Shown: in pieces, positions 51,069 through 61,086 of the stretch
Layout of the letters: the number at the start of each line of letters is the position of its first letter
Position numbering within the stretch: position 1 is the stretch's first letter
Origin: Hoeflea sp. BAL378
Lineage (GTDB): Bacteria > Pseudomonadota > Alphaproteobacteria > Rhizobiales > Rhizobiaceae
Length of the DNA stretch: 64,000 nucleotides
Reading direction: 5' to 3'
NCBI RefSeq assembly: GCF_000759435.1
Contig: NZ_JRJG01000080.1
Location: 1 to 64,000 of the forward strand
Made by a program: the position numbers and the translations under genes
Notes under the pieces: generated by a model
The model's input: only the letters and a program-made list of their open reading frames with translations
Databases searched by the model: none
Told to the model about the DNA's origin: nothing

Positions 51069-53303
51069 ATGACAGACCTTGCGACCATCCAGCCGGCGAT
51101 AGCCCGGGCGCTGGCAAAACGCGGCTATGAAAACCTCACCCCGGTTCAGGAGGCCGTGCTGGCGCCCGCGCTTCGTGACGCCGACCTGCTGGTGTCGGCG
51201 CAGACCGGCTCGGGCAAGACGGTGGCCTTCGGCATATCGCTGGCGCCGACCCTGATGGGCGAGGAAGAGACCTTGCCGCGCGCCGCCGCGCCGCTCGCCA
51301 TCTGCATCGCGCCCACACGCGAACTCGCCATGCAGGTCGAGCGCGAACTGGCCTGGCTCTATGACGAGGCGGGCGCCCGCATCGCCACCTGCGTGGGCGG
51401 CATGAACATGATGACCGAGCGCCGCACGCTCGAGCGCGGCGCGCATATCGTCGTGGGCACCCCCGGCCGCCTGCGCGACCATATCGAGCGCGGTTCGCTC
51501 GATCTCTCGGCCATCCGCGCCGTGGTCCTCGACGAGGCCGACGAGATGCTCGATCTGGGCTTCCGCGACGATCTGCAGTTCATCCTCGATGCCGCCCCCG
51601 ACGGACGCCGCACGCTGATGTTCTCGGCGACCGTGCCCGCGGGCATCGCCAATCTGGCCAAGCGCTACCAGAACAAGGCGGTCCGCGTCACCACCGCCGG
51701 CGATCAGAAGCAGCATCTCGACATCGAATACCGCGCGCTCTCGGTCGCGCCCAACGACCGCGAGAACGCCGTCATCAACGTGCTGCGCTACTACGACGCC
51801 AAGAACGCCATCGTCTTCTGCGGCACCCGCGCCACCGTCAACCATCTGACCGCACGGTTCTCCAACCGCGGCTTCTCGGTCGTGGCGCTGTCGGGCGAGT
51901 TGAGCCAGACCGAGCGGACGCATGCGCTGCAGGCGCTGCGCGACGGCCGGGCCAAGGTCTGCGTCGCCACCGACGTGGCCGCCCGCGGCCTCGATCTGCC
52001 CGATCTCGAACTGGTCATCCACGCCGATCTGCCGAAGAATCCCGAAAGCCTCTTGCACCGCTCGGGCCGCACCGGCCGCGCCGGGCGCAAGGGCGTCTCG
52101 GCGCTGATCGTTCCCTACAATGCCCGCCGCCGCACCGAGCGGCTGCTGGCCGACGCCCGCATCGCCGCCACCTGGGCGCGGCCGCCGTCCTCCAGCGAAA
52201 TCCTCGCCCGTGACGACGAACGCCTGATGGCGGACGCCTCCTTCGTGGCCGACGTGGCCGAGGACGAAGCTGCCATGGTCGCGGCGCTGCTGGAGCAGCA
52301 CGGGCCGGAGAAGGTCGCGGCCGCCCTCATCAGGCTGCATCGCGCCGGCCGCTCCTCGCCCGAGGAACTGATCGACGACGGTCCGGTCTCGGCTCCCGGC
52401 GGCGGCAGGGAAGGGGCCTTCGCAGGCGCCCCCTCGGGCGCTTATGTCGAGCGCGCCCCGCGCGACCATGTGCCGATCAAGGACGCTGTCTGGTTCTCCA
52501 TGTCGCTGGGCCGCAAGCAATCGACCGAGCCGCGCTGGCTGCTGCCGATGATCTGCCGCGCCGGACACATCACCAAGACCGAAATCGGCTCGATCCGCAT
52601 CCATGATCTCGAAACCCATGTCGAGATCGCAGGAGCTGCGGCCGACAAGTTCGAGGCCGCCATCGGTCCGACGCGCAAGATCGAGAAGAATGTCACCGTG
52701 ACCCGTCTTGCCGGCGTGCCGGAGGCCCCGGCGCGCACGCAGCGGCCGCTGCGGTCCGCGGATGCGGATGACGCCCCGGCGCCGCGCGAAGAGCGCTCCG
52801 ACGACTATCGCCCGCGGGAAAAGGCCAAGCCCGACTACGCCAAGAAGCGGCCCTTCACCGGCGGCAAGCGACGCGACGACCGTCCGCCGCGGCCCGATGC
52901 CTATGCCGACCGCAAGCCGTCGGCGCGGGACGACGCGCCCGCGAAGGCGGGCGGCTGGCCCTATGATGATACTCCGCCGGCCGCCAAGCCTGCCAGGGCC
53001 GCTCCGGCCGCCGCATCGGCCCCCGCTTCGGCAATGCCCGTCCGCCAGGACAAGGCCGCCGCTCCGGCCGACGCCGGCAAGCCCTATGCCAAGGACAAGA
53101 AGCCGTACGACAAGGACAAGAAGCCCTTCTCCAAGGACAAGCCCAAGCGCGACAAGCCGGCCTTCAAGGCGGATTTCAAGCCTGACGCGAAACCCGCCAA
53201 GCCGCACCGCAAGGGGGCGAAGAATCCGCTCGCCGACGTGACCAAGCGCGTCACCGGCCCCGATGGCGGCAAGGGCGGACTGAAGCGCAAGCCGAAGGCG
53301 TAG
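51069..53303 (+). CDS. DEAD-box RNA helicase with long Lys/Pro/Ala-rich tail
   Basis: A 744-residue cytoplasmic RNA helicase. RecA domain 1 has the Q motif GYENLTPVQ, motif I AQTGSGKT, PTRELA, motif II DEAD and SAT. RecA domain 2 has IVFCGTRATVNHL, ATDVAARGLD and HRSGRTGRAG. A DbpA/CsdA-like RNA-binding domain follows at about 475-560 (WFSMSLGRKQSTEPRWLLPMICRAGHITKTEIGSI). The last ~180 residues are disordered, rich in Lys, Pro, Asp and Ala, with repeats such as KDKKPYDKDKKPFSKDK. It probably remodels rRNA or mRNA, perhaps in the cold. A cold-shock leader was not recognised upstream. Confidence 0.93.
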   Translation: MTDLATIQPAIARALAKRGYENLTPVQEAVLAPALRDADLLVSAQTGSGKTVAFGISLAPTLMGEEETLPRAAAPLAICIAPTRELAMQVERELAWLYDEAGARIATCVGGMNMMTERRTLERGAHIVVGTPGRLRDHIERGSLDLSAIRAVVLDEADEMLDLGFRDDLQFILDAAPDGRRTLMFSATVPAGIANLAKRYQNKAVRVTTAGDQKQHLDIEYRALSVAPNDRENAVINVLRYYDAKNAIVFCGTRATVNHLTARFSNRGFSVVALSGELSQTERTHALQALRDGRAKVCVATDVAARGLDLPDLELVIHADLPKNPESLLHRSGRTGRAGRKGVSALIVPYNARRRTERLLADARIAATWARPPSSSEILARDDERLMADASFVADVAEDEAAMVAALLEQHGPEKVAAALIRLHRAGRSSPEELIDDGPVSAPGGGREGAFAGAPSGAYVERAPRDHVPIKDAVWFSMSLGRKQSTEPRWLLPMICRAGHITKTEIGSIRIHDLETHVEIAGAAADKFEAAIGPTRKIEKNVTVTRLAGVPEAPARTQRPLRSADADDAPAPREERSDDYRPREKAKPDYAKKRPFTGGKRRDDRPPRPDAYADRKPSARDDAPAKAGGWPYDDTPPAAKPARAAPAAASAPASAMPVRQDKAAAPADAGKPYAKDKKPYDKDKKPFSKDKPKRDKPAFKADFKPDAKPAKPHRKGAKNPLADVTKRVTGPDGGKGGLKRKPKA

Positions 53304-53337
53304 ACCCGCCAAGCCACGGCTTTCGACCCCGATCCTG

Positions 53338-53371
53338 TCGCGCCCGAGTGCAACCCGCTCGGGCGCGATTT
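53338..53371 (+). terminator. Terminator-like hairpin after the helicase gene
   Basis: A perfect 11-bp stem TCGCGCCCGAG/CTCGGGCGCGA (53338-53348 with 53358-53368) with a 9-base loop, followed by only three T. Confidence 0.6.
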
Positions 53372-53720
53372 GCATTGGGGCGTCGTTCAATATGGAGGGC
53401 GGGGATCCGCGCCGGCAAAGGCCCCGGATCCTGCCGTCCGCCCTGCAGGGATTTGACAAGGGCGGGCTTGGCCGCGATGAGTGATGGATTCCTGTTGTCG
53501 CCCGTTTTCGCATTCTTAACGAACCCATGGTTAGATCGAAGCATGGGAAGTGGCGCTTGCTTGAGGCATGGGGCTCTTTCCATGCGCGGACCGGGTCCGG
53601 GCCTTGGCACATGAACGCGTTTGGGCGTGCCACCTCTTTCCAGATTTATCACCGGACGAGCCGGACCGGATGCCGAAATTGTTTCGGCGCGGGGTACGGT
53701 CAAATTGAAGCGAGGACACG
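53372..53720. other. Gene-free region between the helicase gene and cheW
   Basis: About 350 bases without a convincing gene. It contains a GGATCCG/CGGATCC dyad (53403-53409 with 53425-53431), a CCCTGCAGGG palindrome near 53441, and TTGACA at 53453-53458 without a clear -10. A TAAC-N9-GTTA dyad lies at 53517-53533. The cheW promoter presumably lies here. Confidence 0.5.
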
Positions 53721-54188
53721 ATGAGCGACACGCAGACCGGCAATAAGACCTCAGGTCTTGAAATCATTTCGTTTTTCCTCGGCGAACAGGTGTTCAGCGT
53801 GAACATCATGGCGGTCCGTGAAATTCGCGGCTGGGCGCCGGCCACGCCGCTCGCCCACGCACCGCGCCACGTGCTCGGCGTCATCAACCTGCGCGGCACC
53901 GTCATCCCGGTGATCGACATGGCGCTACGGCTCGGCCTCGAAGCCATCAGCCCGACGGAACGGTCCGCCATCATCGTCGCCAGCATCCGCGGACAGCTTG
54001 TCGGCCTCCTGGTCGACAATGTCTCCGACATGGTCACCGTGACTGAAGACGAGATCCAGAACGTGCCGGAAGTCGGCGCCACCGAAGTTCAGAGACTGAC
54101 CACGGCGATCATCGCCAAGGACAAGTCGATGATCTCCCACCTCGACCTGGAATCCCTGCTCGACGAGGAAGGCGAACTCGCCGCCTGA
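53721..54188 (+). CDS. cheW: CheW-type chemotaxis coupling protein (stand-alone)
   Basis: A 155-residue CheW. LEIISFFLGEQVFSVNIMAVREIRGWAPATPLAHAP is the typical opening, followed by VLGVINLRGTVIPVIDMALRLGL, IIVASIRGQLVGLLVDNVSDMVTV and a short acidic end. It bridges chemoreceptors and CheA at the inner membrane. It stands alone, with no cheA, receptor or flagellar gene nearby, so it may serve a distant cluster. AGCGAGGA lies just before the ATG. A strong hairpin follows. Confidence 0.93.
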   Translation: MSDTQTGNKTSGLEIISFFLGEQVFSVNIMAVREIRGWAPATPLAHAPRHVLGVINLRGTVIPVIDMALRLGLEAISPTERSAIIVASIRGQLVGLLVDNVSDMVTVTEDEIQNVPEVGATEVQRLTTAIIAKDKSMISHLDLESLLDEEGELAA

Positions 54189-54215
54189 TCGTCTCTCCGC
54201 AGGCCGTCCTGAGGG

Positions 54216-54259
54216 AAGGGGCGGGCGCGCCGGGTCATCCGGCTGCGCCCGCCCTTTCC
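54216..54259 (+). terminator. Terminator after cheW
   Basis: A long stem: GGGCGGGCGC (54219-54228) with GCGCCCGCCC (54245-54254), extended inward by GCCGG/CCGGC with one bulge, and outward by A/T pairs that run into TTTCC. It lies 30 bases after the cheW stop. Confidence 0.65.
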
Positions 54260-54428
54260 GCATTCAGGGCCATGGCCCAGCCGGCCGCTCATCATCGCGC
54301 GGGGCAAACGCAAGCGCGCCGCTGCCGGGACGATTGCCTGCGCGGCGCACCAACGGCTGTGGACATGTCCGGGCGGGCAATGCATGGTGTGCGCTGCCGC
54401 AAGGCAGCCCGATCAACGGATGCACCTC

Positions 54429-57400
54429 ATGTCGATTCTGGCAAACATTCACCACCTGACCCATTACAAGTATGATCGCCCGGTCACGCTCGGCCCGCAG
54501 ATCATACGTCTCCGGCCGGCGCCGCACAGCCGGACACGGGTGGTGTCGCACTCGCTCAAGATCTCTCCCAAGCAGCATTTCGTCAATTACCAGCAGGATC
54601 CCTACGGGAACTGGATGGCGCGTTATGTCTTCCCCGATCCGGTGATGGAGCTGAAGATCGAGGTCGATCTGGTCGCCGACATGACGGTCTACAATCCGTT
54701 CGACTTCTTCGTCGAGGAATCGGCGGAGAAATGGCCGTTCACCTATCCCGAGGACATCGAGCCGGACCTGGTGATCTACCGCACGCCCGAGCCCGCCGGG
54801 CCGCGGCTGGCGGCGTTTCTCGACAGCGTGCCGCGGGAGACGACCGGAACGGTGGATTTCGTCGTCGGGCTCAATGCCCGGCTCGCCAACGAGATCGGTT
54901 ACGTCATCCGCATGGAGCCGGGCGTGCAGACGCCGGAAGAAACGTTTCATACCGGCAAGGGCTCGTGCCGCGATACAAGCTGGCTGCTGGTCCAGGCGCT
55001 CAGGCACCTGGGTTTTGCCGCGCGCTTCGTCTCGGGCTACCTGATCCAGCTCAAGCCGGATCTGGTCGCCCTCGACGGGCCGGCCGGCACCGATCATGAT
55101 TTCACCGACCTGCATGCCTGGGCCGAGGTCTATCTGCCGGGCGCCGGATGGATCGGGCTCGACCCGACCTCGGGGCTTCTCACAGGTGAGAGCCACATCC
55201 CGCTGGCCGCCACGCCGCATTATCGCAACGCCGCGCCGATCTCGGGCCTGGCGAGCTATGCCGAAGTCGATTTCGCCTTCGACATGCGCGTCGATCGCAT
55301 GGCCGAGCACCCGCGCATCACCAAGCCGTTCAACGAGGAGTCCTGGGCGGCGCTCGATGCGCTGGGCCGGGATATCGACGCCAAGCTTAAGGCCGGCGAT
55401 GTCCGCCTGACCATGGGCGGCGAACCCACCTTCGTGTCGATCGACGATTTCGAAAGCCCGCAATGGAACACCGAGGCCGTCGGCCCGCAGAAGCGCGAGG
55501 CCGCCGACAGGCTGATCCGCCGCCTGCGCACCCGCTTCGCGCCCGGAGGCTTCCTGCATTACGGCCAGGGCAAGTGGTATCCCGGCGAGACCCTGCCGCG
55601 CTGGACCTTTTCGCTCTACTGGCGGCGCGACGGCAAGCCGATCTGGCACGATCCCGAGCTCATCGCCGACGAGGGCAGGGACACCGGCCAGGCCACCGCC
55701 GAGACCGCCAGGCAACTGCTCGCCACCATCGCCGACAATCTCGGCATCAGCGACGATCATGTCGCCGCGGCCTATGAGGATCCGGCCGAATGGATCATCA
55801 AGGAAGGCAACCTGCCCGACAATGTGACGCCGGAAAACTCCAAGCTCGAGGATCCCGAGGAACGCCACCGCATCGCCACCGTGTTCTCGCGCGGACTGGC
55901 CAAGCCCTCGGGCTTCGTGCTGCCGGTGCAGCGCTGGCAGTCGAAGGCCGCCGACCATGGCTGGCGCTCGGAAAAATGGAAGACCCGGCGCGGCCATATC
56001 TTCCTGGTGCCCGGCGACAGCCCGGTCGGCTACCGTCTGCCGCTGGGATCACTGCCGCATGTGCCGGCCGCGGCCTATCCCTATGTCAATCCGGCTGACC
56101 CCACCCATATTTCCGGCGACCTGCCGGATGTCGCGCGGCGTGCCTTTGACGAGGCCTTGGCCGATTCGCGCGCCGCAGAAGCCGCGTCCCAGCCCGTGGC
56201 GCAGTTCACCGCCGCCGAGCCGACCCAGAACCGCGTCGAACAGACGGTCGGAGATCTCGACGGCGCCGTGCGCACCGCGATCTCGGTCGAGCCGCGCGAC
56301 GGCAGGCTCTGCGTGTTCATGCCGCCGGTCGAGAAGGTCGAGGATTACCTCGAACTCGTCTCCGCCGCCGAAACCGCGGCGGGCAGGCTCGGCCTGAAAG
56401 TGCATATCGAGGGCTACGGCCCGCCGCATGACCCGCGCCTCAATGTCATCCGCGTGGCGCCCGATCCGGGCGTGATCGAGGTCAACGTCCATCCGGCGAC
56501 CGATTGGGAAGACTGCAAGGCGATCACCGAAGGCGTCTACGAGGAGGCCCGCCAGACACGGCTCGGCGCCGACAAGTTCATGATCGACGGCCGCCACACC
56601 GGCACCGGCGGCGGCAACCATGTGGTGGTCGGCGGCGCCACGCCGCTCGACAGCCCGTTCCTCAGGCGCCCGGACCTGCTGGCGAGCCTGATCCTGCACT
56701 GGCAGCGGCACCCGAGCCTCTCCTACCTGTTCTCGGGCCTGTTCATCGGCCCGACCAGCCAGGCGCCGCGCATCGACGAGGCCCGCCACGACAGCCTCTA
56801 TGAGCTCGAGATGGCGCTCGAACAGATCCCGCATCCCAATGCGGGCACGCCGCCCCTGCCGTGGCTGGTCGACCGGCTGCTGCGCAACCTCTTGACCGAC
56901 GTGACCGGCAACACCCACCGCGCCGAAATCTGCATCGACAAGCTCTATTCGCCCGACGGCCCGACCGGCCGCCTCGGCCTGGTCGAGTTCCGCGGCTTCG
57001 AGATGCCGCCCGAGCCGCGCATGAGCCTCGCCCAGCAGGTGCTGATCCGCGCGCTCATCGCCCGCTTCTGGCAAAGCCCCGCCACCGGGCGCTTCACCCG
57101 CTGGGGAACGACGCTCAACGACCGCTTCATGCTGCCGCATTTCATCTGGCAGGACTTTCTCGACGTGCTGCGCGACCTGCGCGACCACGGCTTCGACCTG
57201 CGCTCGGAATGGTACGAGGCCCAGGCCGAGTTCCGCTTTCCGTTCTGCGGCGAGGTCACCTATGAGGGCGTCCGGCTCGAACTCAGGCAGGCGCTCGAGC
57301 CCTGGCATGTGCTGGGCGAGACCGGCGCCATCGGCGGCACCGTCCGCTACACCGACAGTTCCGTCGAGCGCCTGCAGGTCAAGCTCGAGAGCGCAGACCC

Positions 57401-57785
57401 GACGCGCTACATGGTGGCCTGCAACGGCCGCCCGGTACCGATGGCGGCCGCGGGACAGGCCGGCGCGTCCGTGGGTGCCGTGCGTTACAAGGCCTGGCAG
57501 CCCGCCTTGGCCCTGCATCCGGTGCTGCCGGTCAATGCGCCGCTGACCTTCGACATCTTCGACACCTGGTCTGGCAAGCCGCTGGGCGGCTGCGTCTACC
57601 ATGTCGCCCATCCCGGCGGCCGCAGCTACGACACCTTCCCGGTCAACGGCAACGAGGCCGAGGCGCGCAGGCTTGCCCGCTTCGAGCATCGGGGCCACAC
57701 ACCCGGCGCCTCGATGCCGGTGCCGGAGACGCCGCATCCGGAGTTTCCGTTCACGCTCGATCTGCGCCGCAAACCGGGGATCTGA
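54429..57785 (+). CDS. Transglutaminase-like protein with DUF2126 domain
   Basis: A 1118-residue cytoplasmic protein. Residues 1-300 are a bacterial transglutaminase N-terminal region plus transglutaminase core ([25 protein letters not shown]). The papain-like triad is Cys180 in GSCRDTSW, His229 in [11 protein letters not shown] and Asp245 in LDPTSG. The remaining ~800 residues are DUF2126, with [25 protein letters not shown] and [12 protein letters not shown]. These proteins accompany circularly permuted ATP-grasp/alpha-E proteins and are predicted to process or make a peptide-like product; no reaction has been proved to my knowledge. The ATG at 54429 fits the family start. It is followed after 3 bases by the ATP-grasp gene. 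Confidence 0.92.
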   Translation: MSILANIHHLTHYKYDRPVTLGPQIIRLRPAPHSRTRVVSHSLKISPKQHFVNYQQDPYGNWMARYVFPDPVMELKIEVDLVADMTVYNPFDFFVEESAEKWPFTYPEDIEPDLVIYRTPEPAGPRLAAFLDSVPRETTGTVDFVVGLNARLANEIGYVIRMEPGVQTPEETFHTGKGSCRDTSWLLVQALRHLGFAARFVSGYLIQLKPDLVALDGPAGTDHDFTDLHAWAEVYLPGAGWIGLDPTSGLLTGESHIPLAATPHYRNAAPISGLASYAEVDFAFDMRVDRMAEHPRITKPFNEESWAALDALGRDIDAKLKAGDVRLTMGGEPTFVSIDDFESPQWNTEAVGPQKREAADRLIRRLRTRFAPGGFLHYGQGKWYPGETLPRWTFSLYWRRDGKPIWHDPELIADEGRDTGQATAETARQLLATIADNLGISDDHVAAAYEDPAEWIIKEGNLPDNVTPENSKLEDPEERHRIATVFSRGLAKPSGFVLPVQRWQSKAADHGWRSEKWKTRRGHIFLVPGDSPVGYRLPLGSLPHVPAAAYPYVNPADPTHISGDLPDVARRAFDEALADSRAAEAASQPVAQFTAAEPTQNRVEQTVGDLDGAVRTAISVEPRDGRLCVFMPPVEKVEDYLELVSAAETAAGRLGLKVHIEGYGPPHDPRLNVIRVAPDPGVIEVNVHPATDWEDCKAITEGVYEEARQTRLGADKFMIDGRHTGTGGGNHVVVGGATPLDSPFLRRPDLLASLILHWQRHPSLSYLFSGLFIGPTSQAPRIDEARHDSLYELEMALEQIPHPNAGTPPLPWLVDRLLRNLLTDVTGNTHRAEICIDKLYSPDGPTGRLGLVEFRGFEMPPEPRMSLAQQVLIRALIARFWQSPATGRFTRWGTTLNDRFMLPHFIWQDFLDVLRDLRDHGFDLRSEWYEAQAEFRFPFCGEVTYEGVRLELRQALEPWHVLGETGAIGGTVRYTDSSVERLQVKLESADPTRYMVACNGRPVPMAAAGQAGASVGAVRYKAWQPALALHPVLPVNAPLTFDIFDTWSGKPLGGCVYHVAHPGGRSYDTFPVNGNEAEARRLARFEHRGHTPGASMPVPETPHPEFPFTLDLRRKPGI

Positions 57786-57788
57786 ACC

Positions 57789-60188
57789 GTGTCGGGCTCC
57801 GCCAAGGCTCCCAAGGCAGACCGGCCGTCGATCCTGGCGGATTATGCGACCTTGCCCGGCGTTCCCGATGAACTGCTCACCGGCGCGGGCGAGATCCGGC
57901 CGGTCTGGGCCAGGCTGATCGACCATCTGGACGGTTTGAGCGTCGAGGAGCGCGAGCGCAGCTTCGCCCGCGGCGCGCAATATCTGCGCGACGCCGGCGT
58001 CTTCGTGCGCCAGTACGGCGAAGGCAAGAGCCCGCGCGACTGGCCGCTGAGCCCGGTGCCGGTGCTCCAGCCGGCGGCGGAATGGCAGGCCCTGGCCGAA
58101 GGCCTGGCCGAACGGGCGGATCTGCTCGAGGCCGTGGTCGCAGACCTTTATGGCGAGAACCGGCTGGTCGCCGACGGACACCTGCCGGCGAGCCTCATTG
58201 CCTCCAATCCGGAATGGCTGCGGCCGCTGGTGGGCGTGAAGCCGGCATCAGGGCACTTCCTGCATTTCCTTGCCTTCGAGATCGGTCGCGGCCCCGATGG
58301 CGGCTGGTGGGTGCTGGGCGACCGGACCCAGGCGCCGTCCGGCGCCGGCTACGCGCTCGAGAACCGCGTGGCCTCGGTGCGGTCGTTTCCGGCCTTTCAC
58401 ACGGCCTCGCATGTCGAGCGTCTGGCGGGCTTCTTCCGGGCCTTCCGCGATGGGCTCAATGCGCTCCGCCAGGAGGAGGGCAGCCGCGTCGGCATCCTGA
58501 CGCCGGGGCCGATGAACGAGACCTATTTCGAACATGCCTACATCGCCCGCTATCTCGGCATGATGCTGCTCGAGGGCGACGATCTGGTGGTCGACAATGG
58601 CAGGCTCATGGTGCGCACCGTCTCCGGGCCCAAGCCCATCAGCGTGCTGTGGCGCCGGCTCGACGCCGCCTGGGCCGACCCGCTGGAACTCAACGCCAGT
58701 TCGCATCTGGGAACCCCCGGTCTGCTGGGCGCCGTCCGCGCGCAGGGCGTCACCATGATCAATGCCCTGGGCGCCGGCGTGCTGGAAAGTCGCGCCTTTC
58801 TTGCCTTCCTGCCGCGGCTGTCGCGGGTGCTGCACGGCAAGCCGCTCGCCATCCCCAACATCGCCACCTGGTGGTGCGGCGGCGAGGCCGAGCGCGCCCA
58901 TGTGCGTGCGCACGCCCACGCCATGCTGATCGGCTTGGCGCATTCCACCCGGCTGCCGCTCGAGCCCGACGAGGGCGCGGTGCTCAAGGGCGACATGTCG
59001 CGGAGCGGGCGCGATCTCGACGCCTGGCTCGACGCCGAGGGGCGCGATCTGGTCGGCCAGGAACTCGTGTCGCTGTCGACCACGCCGACCTGGGACAAGG
59101 GCCGGCTCACGCCCAGGCCGATGCGCATCCGCGTCTTCATGGCCCGCACCCGCGACGGCTGGCAGTTGATGCCCGGCGGCTTCGCCCGGCTGGCCGCCAG
59201 CGGGCAGGACCCCTCGGCGGTGTCGATCAGCAGCGGCGGCTCGGTCGCCGATGTCTGGGTCGTCTCCGACACGCCGGTGCCCGAGGATTCCATGCTGATG
59301 CAGAAGGGCGAAGTGTTCGTCCGCGCCTCGCCGGGACTGCTGCCGAGCCGCGCCGCCGACAATCTCTTCTGGCTCGGCCGCTATGTCGAGCGGGCGGAAG
59401 GCCAGATGCGCCTGACCCGCGCCTATATGAGCAGGCTTCCGGAAACGCCGGCGGGCGGCACGCCGCTGATGACCGCGCTCGCGGCCTATCTCGATGACCG
59501 CGGCCTCGACATGTCCGAGGGGGTCTCCGCCGCGGTCGCCCGCACCATCGCCCATGCCGTCAATGCGGCGAGCCAGATTCGCGACCGGTTTTCCGTCGAT
59601 GCCTGGGCGTCGCTGGCCGACCTCGAGCGCACGGTCGCCAAACTGCGCGCCACCGTCGTTCCCGGTGAGGACGCGGCCTCCGCGATGGGCGTGCTCCTGC
59701 GCAAGATCACGGGCTTCTCCGGCCTGGTGCACGAGAACATGTACCGCTTCAGCGGCTGGCGGTTCCTGACCATCGGTCGCTCGCTCGAACGCGCCCTCGC
59801 CATGGCCGATCTGCTGGCGACCTTCGGCGAATGGACCGGACCCCATGGCGGTTTCGAACTCTGCGTCGAGGTGGGCGACAGCGTCATGACCCACCGCCGG
59901 CGCTACTCGGTCACCGCCAGCCGCGACACGGTGGTCGACCTGCTGGCTCTGGATCCGCTCAACCCGCGGTCGATCGCCTTCCAGATCGCCGAGATCCGCG
60001 ATCAGGTGAGCCTGCTGCCGGGCGCCAATGTCAACGGGCAATTGTCGGACCTGTCCCGCGCGGTGCTGCGGATCCACGCCGACCTGGCCGTCCACACGCC
60101 GCAAAGTCTCGACCATGCGAGCCTGATCGAGCTGGAACAGGCGATCGGGCGCCTGACCCACGATATCCACGCGCAATATCTCGAATGA
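57789..60188 (+). CDS. Circularly permuted type 2 ATP-grasp fused to alpha-E domain
   Basis: A 799-residue protein starting at GTG. The first ~480 residues are the circularly permuted ATP-grasp (formerly DUF404/407): FVRQYGEGKSPRDWPLSPVPVL, GHFLHFLAFEIGRGPDGGWWVLGDRTQAPSGAGYALENR, LTPGPMNETYFEHAYIARYLG. The last ~300 are the alpha-E domain (formerly DUF403): AADNLFWLGRYVERAEGQMRL, VHENMYRFSGWRFLTIGRSLERA. In many bacteria these are separate genes; here they are fused. ATP-grasp enzymes make C-N bonds through acyl phosphates, so a peptide or amide ligase is expected. It lies between two transglutaminase genes, 3 bases after the first and overlapping the second by 4. Confidence 0.93.
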   Translation: MSGSAKAPKADRPSILADYATLPGVPDELLTGAGEIRPVWARLIDHLDGLSVEERERSFARGAQYLRDAGVFVRQYGEGKSPRDWPLSPVPVLQPAAEWQALAEGLAERADLLEAVVADLYGENRLVADGHLPASLIASNPEWLRPLVGVKPASGHFLHFLAFEIGRGPDGGWWVLGDRTQAPSGAGYALENRVASVRSFPAFHTASHVERLAGFFRAFRDGLNALRQEEGSRVGILTPGPMNETYFEHAYIARYLGMMLLEGDDLVVDNGRLMVRTVSGPKPISVLWRRLDAAWADPLELNASSHLGTPGLLGAVRAQGVTMINALGAGVLESRAFLAFLPRLSRVLHGKPLAIPNIATWWCGGEAERAHVRAHAHAMLIGLAHSTRLPLEPDEGAVLKGDMSRSGRDLDAWLDAEGRDLVGQELVSLSTTPTWDKGRLTPRPMRIRVFMARTRDGWQLMPGGFARLAASGQDPSAVSISSGGSVADVWVVSDTPVPEDSMLMQKGEVFVRASPGLLPSRAADNLFWLGRYVERAEGQMRLTRAYMSRLPETPAGGTPLMTALAAYLDDRGLDMSEGVSAAVARTIAHAVNAASQIRDRFSVDAWASLADLERTVAKLRATVVPGEDAASAMGVLLRKITGFSGLVHENMYRFSGWRFLTIGRSLERALAMADLLATFGEWTGPHGGFELCVEVGDSVMTHRRRYSVTASRDTVVDLLALDPLNPRSIAFQIAEIRDQVSLLPGANVNGQLSDLSRAVLRIHADLAVHTPQSLDHASLIELEQAIGRLTHDIHAQYLE

Positions 60189-61084
60189 TGGCGATGCGGT
60201 ACGACATCAGGCTCACCATTGACTATATCTACGAGAGCCCGGCTGCCGGCGCGCGCCAGATCCTGCATGTTATGCCGCTTGCCATCGAAGGCCGGCAGCG
60301 GCTGATTGCCGGCAGCCTGCAGATCGAGCCGAAGCCCGCCATGCGACAGGATCGCCTGGATTTCTTCGGCAACGCCCTGACCGAACTCGCCTTCACCGAG
60401 CCGCACAGCGACATTACGATCGTGCTCAAGGCGAGGGTCGAGGTCTCCGGCAGCGCGGCGCCTCGCGCGCCTTCGCCGGATCTGCCGGGGCTCGCGAGGG
60501 CGCTCGACGCCCACACCGACCTCGGCCCGCGCTCGCCCTTGCACTTTCTCGCGCCCTCTCCCTATGCCGAACCCGTCAGGGACATTGCCCATTGGGCGCG
60601 GACGCATCTGCAGCCGGGTGCGCAAGTGGCCGACATCGTCGAGCGGCTCGGGCTGGCGCTCCACCGGGAGATGCGGTTCGACGCCGAGGCCACGACCGTG
60701 AGCACGCCGCCGGCGGAAGCTTTCGCTTCGCGGCACGGGGTCTGCCAGGATTTCACCCACATCATGATCATCGCGCTCAGGAGCCTGGGCATCCCCGCGG
60801 GCTATGTCAGCGGTTATCTGCGCACCCTGCCGCCGCCGGGCAGGGAGCGGCTTGAGGGCGCGGATGCGATGCATGCCTGGGTCTCGGCCTGGTGCGGCCC
60901 GGAAACCGGATGGGTCGAGTACGATCCGACCAATGCGCTCTTCCCCCGCGACGGCCATATCGTGGCGGCCTATGGCCGAGATTACGCCGACCTCGCGCCG
61001 GTGCGCGGCGCCATGCGGATAGCGGGCGGCCAGACCACCGATCAGTTCGTGGACGTAATCCCGGTCGAAGAACCGGTCGCCTGA
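60185..61084 (+). CDS. Transglutaminase family protein
   Basis: A 299-residue cytoplasmic protein with an N-terminal beta region (MRYDIRLTIDYIYESPAAGARQILHVMPL) and a transglutaminase core. The triad is Cys187 in HGVCQDFTHI, His230 in DAMHAWVSAWCG and Asp247 in EYDPTNA. It is smaller than the DUF2126 protein upstream and completes the three-gene cluster. An Anbu-type proteasome-like peptidase commonly follows in this cluster; here the next gene is a convergent ABC permease, 2 bases away. Reaction and substrate are unknown. Confidence 0.93.
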   Translation: MMAMRYDIRLTIDYIYESPAAGARQILHVMPLAIEGRQRLIAGSLQIEPKPAMRQDRLDFFGNALTELAFTEPHSDITIVLKARVEVSGSAAPRAPSPDLPGLARALDAHTDLGPRSPLHFLAPSPYAEPVRDIAHWARTHLQPGAQVADIVERLGLALHREMRFDAEATTVSTPPAEAFASRHGVCQDFTHIMIIALRSLGIPAGYVSGYLRTLPPPGRERLEGADAMHAWVSAWCGPETGWVEYDPTNALFPRDGHIVAAYGRDYADLAPVRGAMRIAGGQTTDQFVDVIPVEEPVA

Positions 61085-61086
61085 TT

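Noticed and set aside
53516-53533. CtrA site upstream of cheW
   Set aside because: TTAAC and GGTTAG are present but with wrong spacing and orientation for TTAA-N7-TTAA; it is at best a weak dyad.
50982-53633. An 883-codon open frame on the minus strand opposite the helicase gene
   Set aside because: It is antisense to a gene with every DEAD-box motif; its product is low-complexity (Arg/Gly/Leu) with no family pattern. Long antisense frames are common in DNA this rich in G+C.
56049-58181. A 710-codon minus-strand frame opposite the DUF2126 and ATP-grasp genes
   Set aside because: Same reason: it mirrors well-supported genes, has no recognisable motif and no ribosome binding site.
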